Notes under the pieces: model-generated
What the model saw: only the letters and a program-made list of their open reading frames with translations
Databases searched by the model: none
Told to the model about the DNA's origin: nothing
NCBI GenBank assembly: GCA_029938515.1
Contig: JAOZUU010000068.1
Span: forward strand, 1 to 9,440
DNA length: 9,440 bases
Direction of reading: 5' to 3'
Origin: Desulfobacterales bacterium
GTDB taxonomy: Bacteria > Desulfobacterota > Desulfobacteria > Desulfobacterales > QNYZ01
Made by a program: the position numbers and the translations under genes
In this document: positions 6,726 through 9,440 of the stretch, in pieces
Numbering within the stretch: the first letter of the stretch is position 1
How the letters are laid out: each line of letters begins with the position of its first letter

Positions 6726-9401
6726 TTATCCGGGTTGGGTTGTAAAAGACCGGATACGGGATAAATTGGCCTCCAGTTTTCGCCTCTTATCCATCAGCCC
6801 GGCATGCTTTTCCCGGGTCTTGGCGACAACGTCGGCGGGCGCTTTTTCAATGTAATCGGGGTTGTCAAGCTTCTTTCCCAGACCGGCCATTTCCCTGTCG
6901 ATTTTAGCGATAGCCTTTTCCAGCCGGGGGATCTCCCGGGCAAAATCGATCACACCGGCCAGGGATACATATAGCGTGGTATCGGCGACCACCGCCGTGG
7001 CCGCCGCACCGGGACGATCACCGGGCGGTTCAACGGCCAGGGATTTCAGCATGGCCAGCTTGATGATCATCTCCCGGTTTCTTTCAATGTCCGTCCGGGT
7101 AATCGCTTCCCCGGATTGGATCACGACATTTAATTTGCTGGAAGGCGGGATGTTCATCTCCCCCCGGATATTACGCACGGCACTGATAATACCGGTGACC
7201 AGATCCATTTCCGCCTCGGCCTCGGGATCTGGAACCACCGTCTCCGCATAGTCCGTCGCCATGTCCGGAAAAACGGCTTTCATGATGGAGCCATTGCGAT
7301 TGGGGAGCTTGTGCCAGATCTCTTCACTGATGAATGGGGCAAAGGGGTGCAACACCACCAGGGTGTCCTTTAGCACCCGCGCCAGCACCTGTTGCGTGAC
7401 GGCTTGCCTTTTATCTCCGGCATTCCCGTAAAGCGCCGGCTTTACCGCTTCCAGGTACCAGTCGCACAGTTCATGCCAGATAAACCGGTACAGGGCACCG
7501 GCGGCATCGTTGAACCGATACTCATCCAGTCCGTTAGAGACCTCGGTTGTCACGCTGTTAAGCCGCGAGAGAATCCAGCGGTCCGGCAGGGCCAGGTTTC
7601 TCCGATCGATGGGGGTTTGATCCTTGTTAAAATGCATCAACGCAAATCGAGCCGCATTCCAAATCTTGTTGATAAAATGCCGGTAGCCCTCCACCCGCTT
7701 TTCGTCCATCCGGATGTCCCGCCCCTGGGCGGCAAAAGCCGCCAGCGTGTACCGGAATGCATCGGTGCCGAATTCATCCATGACGGTGAGCGGGTCAATC
7801 ACGTTCCCCTTGGATTTGCTCATCTTGTCCCCGTGCTTGTCGCGAACCAGAGCGTGTACGTAGACATCCTTGAAAGGGATATCGTCCATGAAATGAATCC
7901 CCATCATCATCATGCGGGCCACCCAGAAAAAAAGAATATCGAATCCGGTCACCAATACGGATGTGGGATAAAAAGTGTCCAGCAGCGGGGTTTTATCGGG
8001 CCAACCCATGGTGGAAAACGGCCACAGGGCCGAACTGAACCAGGTATCCAGCACATCGGTCTCCTGAACCAGTTCCTCACCATCGCATGTCGAGCAACGC
8101 GCCGGGGATTCCATGGCGACCATGACCGCGTCGCAGTTGCCGCAGGTCCAGGCAGGGATCTGGTGGCCCCACCAGATCTGGCGCGAGATACACCAGTCTC
8201 TGATATTATCCATCCAGTTGAAATACGATTTATTCCAGGTGGCGGGAACGATTCGGGTCTTATTATTTTTTACCGCCGCCGCCGCTTTTTCGGCCAGCGG
8301 TTTGGCCTTGACAAACCATTGTTTGGACAGGTTCGGTTCCACAATCGTATGACAGCGATAACAGTGGCCGACACTGTGATCGTACGATTCGACCTTGAGC
8401 AGCAGTTGCTCTTTTTCAAGCGCCTCGATCACGGCCTCGCGGCACTCGAAGCGGTCCATCCCCGCAAAACGACCCGCCGCTGGCGTCATCCGCCCGTCAT
8501 CACCGATCACCTTGACGATGGGTAGGTCATGGCGCCGACCGATTTCAAAGTCGTTGGGATCGTGGGCGGGGGTCACTTTCAAGCCGCCGGTGCCGAAGGA
8601 CATGTCCACGTACCGGTCCCGGATTATGGGAATCCGCCGTTCCATCAGGGGCAGGATCACTTCCTTATAGGTCAGATCCCGGTAACGCTCGTCGTCGGGA
8701 TTCACCGCCACGGCGGTATCACCCAGCATGGTCTCGGGACGTGTGGTGGCCACCACGATACCGCCGGACCCGTCGGAAAACGGGTAACGGATATGATACA
8801 GATGGCCCTGAATGTCTTCATGTTCGACCTCGAGATCAGACAGGGCCGTATGGCAGCGATGGCACCAGTTGATAATATAGTCGCCCTTGTAAATCAGACC
8901 TTGATGATAAAGCGTCACGAACACCTTGCGCACCGCCCGTGAGAGTCCTTCGTCCATGGTGAAGCGTTCACGCTCCCAGTCGCAGGAAGCCCCGAGGCGC
9001 TTTAGCTGGTTGATTATGGCACTGCCGGACTGTTTGCGCCATTTCCAGACTTCCTCGACAAATTGTTCCCGGCCGAGTTCGTGACGGCTTTTCCCCTCTT
9101 CGTCCAGTTTCCGTTCCACCACATTCTGGGTGGCAATGCCCGCGTGATCGGTACCGAACATCCACAGCACGTTATCCTTCCGCAACCGGCGATACCGGCA
9201 AAGGATATCCTGCAGGGTGATATTCAAGGCATGACCCATGTGAAGTACGCCGGTCACATTGGGGGGGGGGATTACAATGGAATACGCCGGCCGCTCACTT
9301 GTTTCACTGGCCGCAAACAGCCGCTCTTTTTCCCAAAAATCATACCACCGCTGTTCCACTTCCCGTGGCTCGTATCCCTTGGCAAGCATATCAGAACCCA
9401 T
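6726..9401 (-). CDS. valS: Valyl-tRNA synthetase
   Basis: ValRS charges tRNA-Val with valine and hydrolyses mischarged threonyl-tRNA. It is a class I synthetase of 891 residues, normal for the family. The Rossmann fold carries PPPNVTG and HMGH (54-57, the HIGH motif) and GDKMSKSKG (KMSKS at 526-530). The CP1 editing domain, about 195-345, shows TTRPETMLGDTAVAVNP and HDPNDFEIG. Four CxxC pairs are present (C180/C183, C347/C350, C420/C423, C436/C439), suggesting two zinc-binding sites. The anticodon-binding helical domain covers about 600-740 and the C-terminal coiled-coil tRNA arm about 820-884, rich in Lys, Arg and Glu. The ATG at 9399-9401 gives the expected N-terminus; GGAG lies about 11 bases upstream, and an in-frame ATG four codons later is possible. 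The gene leads into the rhomboid gene. A C10 run encodes the PPP of the first motif. Confidence 0.97.
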   Translation of the reverse strand: MGSDMLAKGYEPREVEQRWYDFWEKERLFAASETSERPAYSIVIPPPNVTGVLHMGHALNITLQDILCRYRRLRKDNVLWMFGTDHAGIATQNVVERKLDEEGKSRHELGREQFVEEVWKWRKQSGSAIINQLKRLGASCDWERERFTMDEGLSRAVRKVFVTLYHQGLIYKGDYIINWCHRCHTALSDLEVEHEDIQGHLYHIRYPFSDGSGGIVVATTRPETMLGDTAVAVNPDDERYRDLTYKEVILPLMERRIPIIRDRYVDMSFGTGGLKVTPAHDPNDFEIGRRHDLPIVKVIGDDGRMTPAAGRFAGMDRFECREAVIEALEKEQLLLKVESYDHSVGHCYRCHTIVEPNLSKQWFVKAKPLAEKAAAAVKNNKTRIVPATWNKSYFNWMDNIRDWCISRQIWWGHQIPAWTCGNCDAVMVAMESPARCSTCDGEELVQETDVLDTWFSSALWPFSTMGWPDKTPLLDTFYPTSVLVTGFDILFFWVARMMMMGIHFMDDIPFKDVYVHALVRDKHGDKMSKSKGNVIDPLTVMDEFGTDAFRYTLAAFAAQGRDIRMDEKRVEGYRHFINKIWNAARFALMHFNKDQTPIDRRNLALPDRWILSRLNSVTTEVSNGLDEYRFNDAAGALYRFIWHELCDWYLEAVKPALYGNAGDKRQAVTQQVLARVLKDTLVVLHPFAPFISEEIWHKLPNRNGSIMKAVFPDMATDYAETVVPDPEAEAEMDLVTGIISAVRNIRGEMNIPPSSKLNVVIQSGEAITRTDIERNREMIIKLAMLKSLAVEPPGDRPGAAATAVVADTTLYVSLAGVIDFAREIPRLEKAIAKIDREMAGLGKKLDNPDYIEKAPADVVAKTREKHAGLMDKRRKLEANLSRIRSFTTQPG
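9261..9270 (-). repeat. C10 homopolymer in the valS coding strand
   Basis: Ten G on the + strand are ten C in valS, formed by the last base of an ATC codon and three CCC codons for the conserved PPP just before NVTG. The protein requires these prolines, but using CCC three times is a codon choice. The tract is a possible slippage or sequencing-error site near the start of an essential gene; in this sequence the frame is intact. Confidence 0.9.
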
Positions 9402-9440
9402 TTTTTGTCTGACTCCAATCCTAAAAATAAAAGGGGATTA

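Noticed and set aside
7392..8525. Long open frame of 377 codons on the + strand, opposite valS
   Set aside because: It is antisense to the catalytic core of valS, has no family resemblance, and is rich in His, Arg, Pro and Gly as expected for a shadow frame in GC-rich codons.

Overview
This window reads as ordinary chromosomal DNA from a Gram-negative bacterium. The protein types suggest Desulfobacterota (the former Deltaproteobacteria). This placement rests on the general look of the proteins (a TrmJ-type methyltransferase, a response regulator with a GGDEF domain, and a rhomboid of the kind with a long soluble tail) and on moderate GC content. No sequence search was possible. No mobile element, CRISPR array, tRNA or rRNA was seen.

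Layout, left to right. An open frame that may be the end of an upstream gene (1-114) is followed by a plausible promoter and the pair ndk (nucleoside diphosphate kinase) and trmJ (tRNA 2'-O-methyltransferase), which overlap by 4 bases. lepA (elongation factor 4) converges on trmJ from the right. An AT-rich gap of about 200 bases separates lepA from a divergent gene set on the + strand: a REC-GGDEF response regulator (diguanylate cyclase), a GNAT acetyltransferase and a DUF2156 protein. The last two overlap as ATGA and are probably translationally coupled. A strong hairpin lies directly after the GGDEF stop codon. On the - strand, valS (valyl-tRNA synthetase) is followed after 45 bases by a rhomboid protease gene. 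The rhomboid gene ends in a 4-base stop-stop overlap with the DUF2156 gene.

Much of the content concerns nucleotide supply and translation: NDK, tRNA modification, a ribosomal GTPase and tRNA charging. The diguanylate cyclase adds c-di-GMP signalling. The DUF2156 protein belongs to the fold family of aminoacyl-phosphatidylglycerol synthases. The rhomboid is a membrane protease.

The most unusual points are four: (1) the rhomboid protease carries a C-terminal domain resembling the substrate-binding C-terminal region of DnaJ/CbpA, without a J domain; (2) the perfect 11-bp palindrome after the GGDEF gene looks like a dispersed intergenic repeat and runs through the apparent 5' end of the GNAT gene; (3) the rhomboid gene has a G10 run and (4) valS has a C10 run, both at early coding positions where slippage would inactivate the product. 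I did not find convincing evidence for a wholly new multi-gene system.
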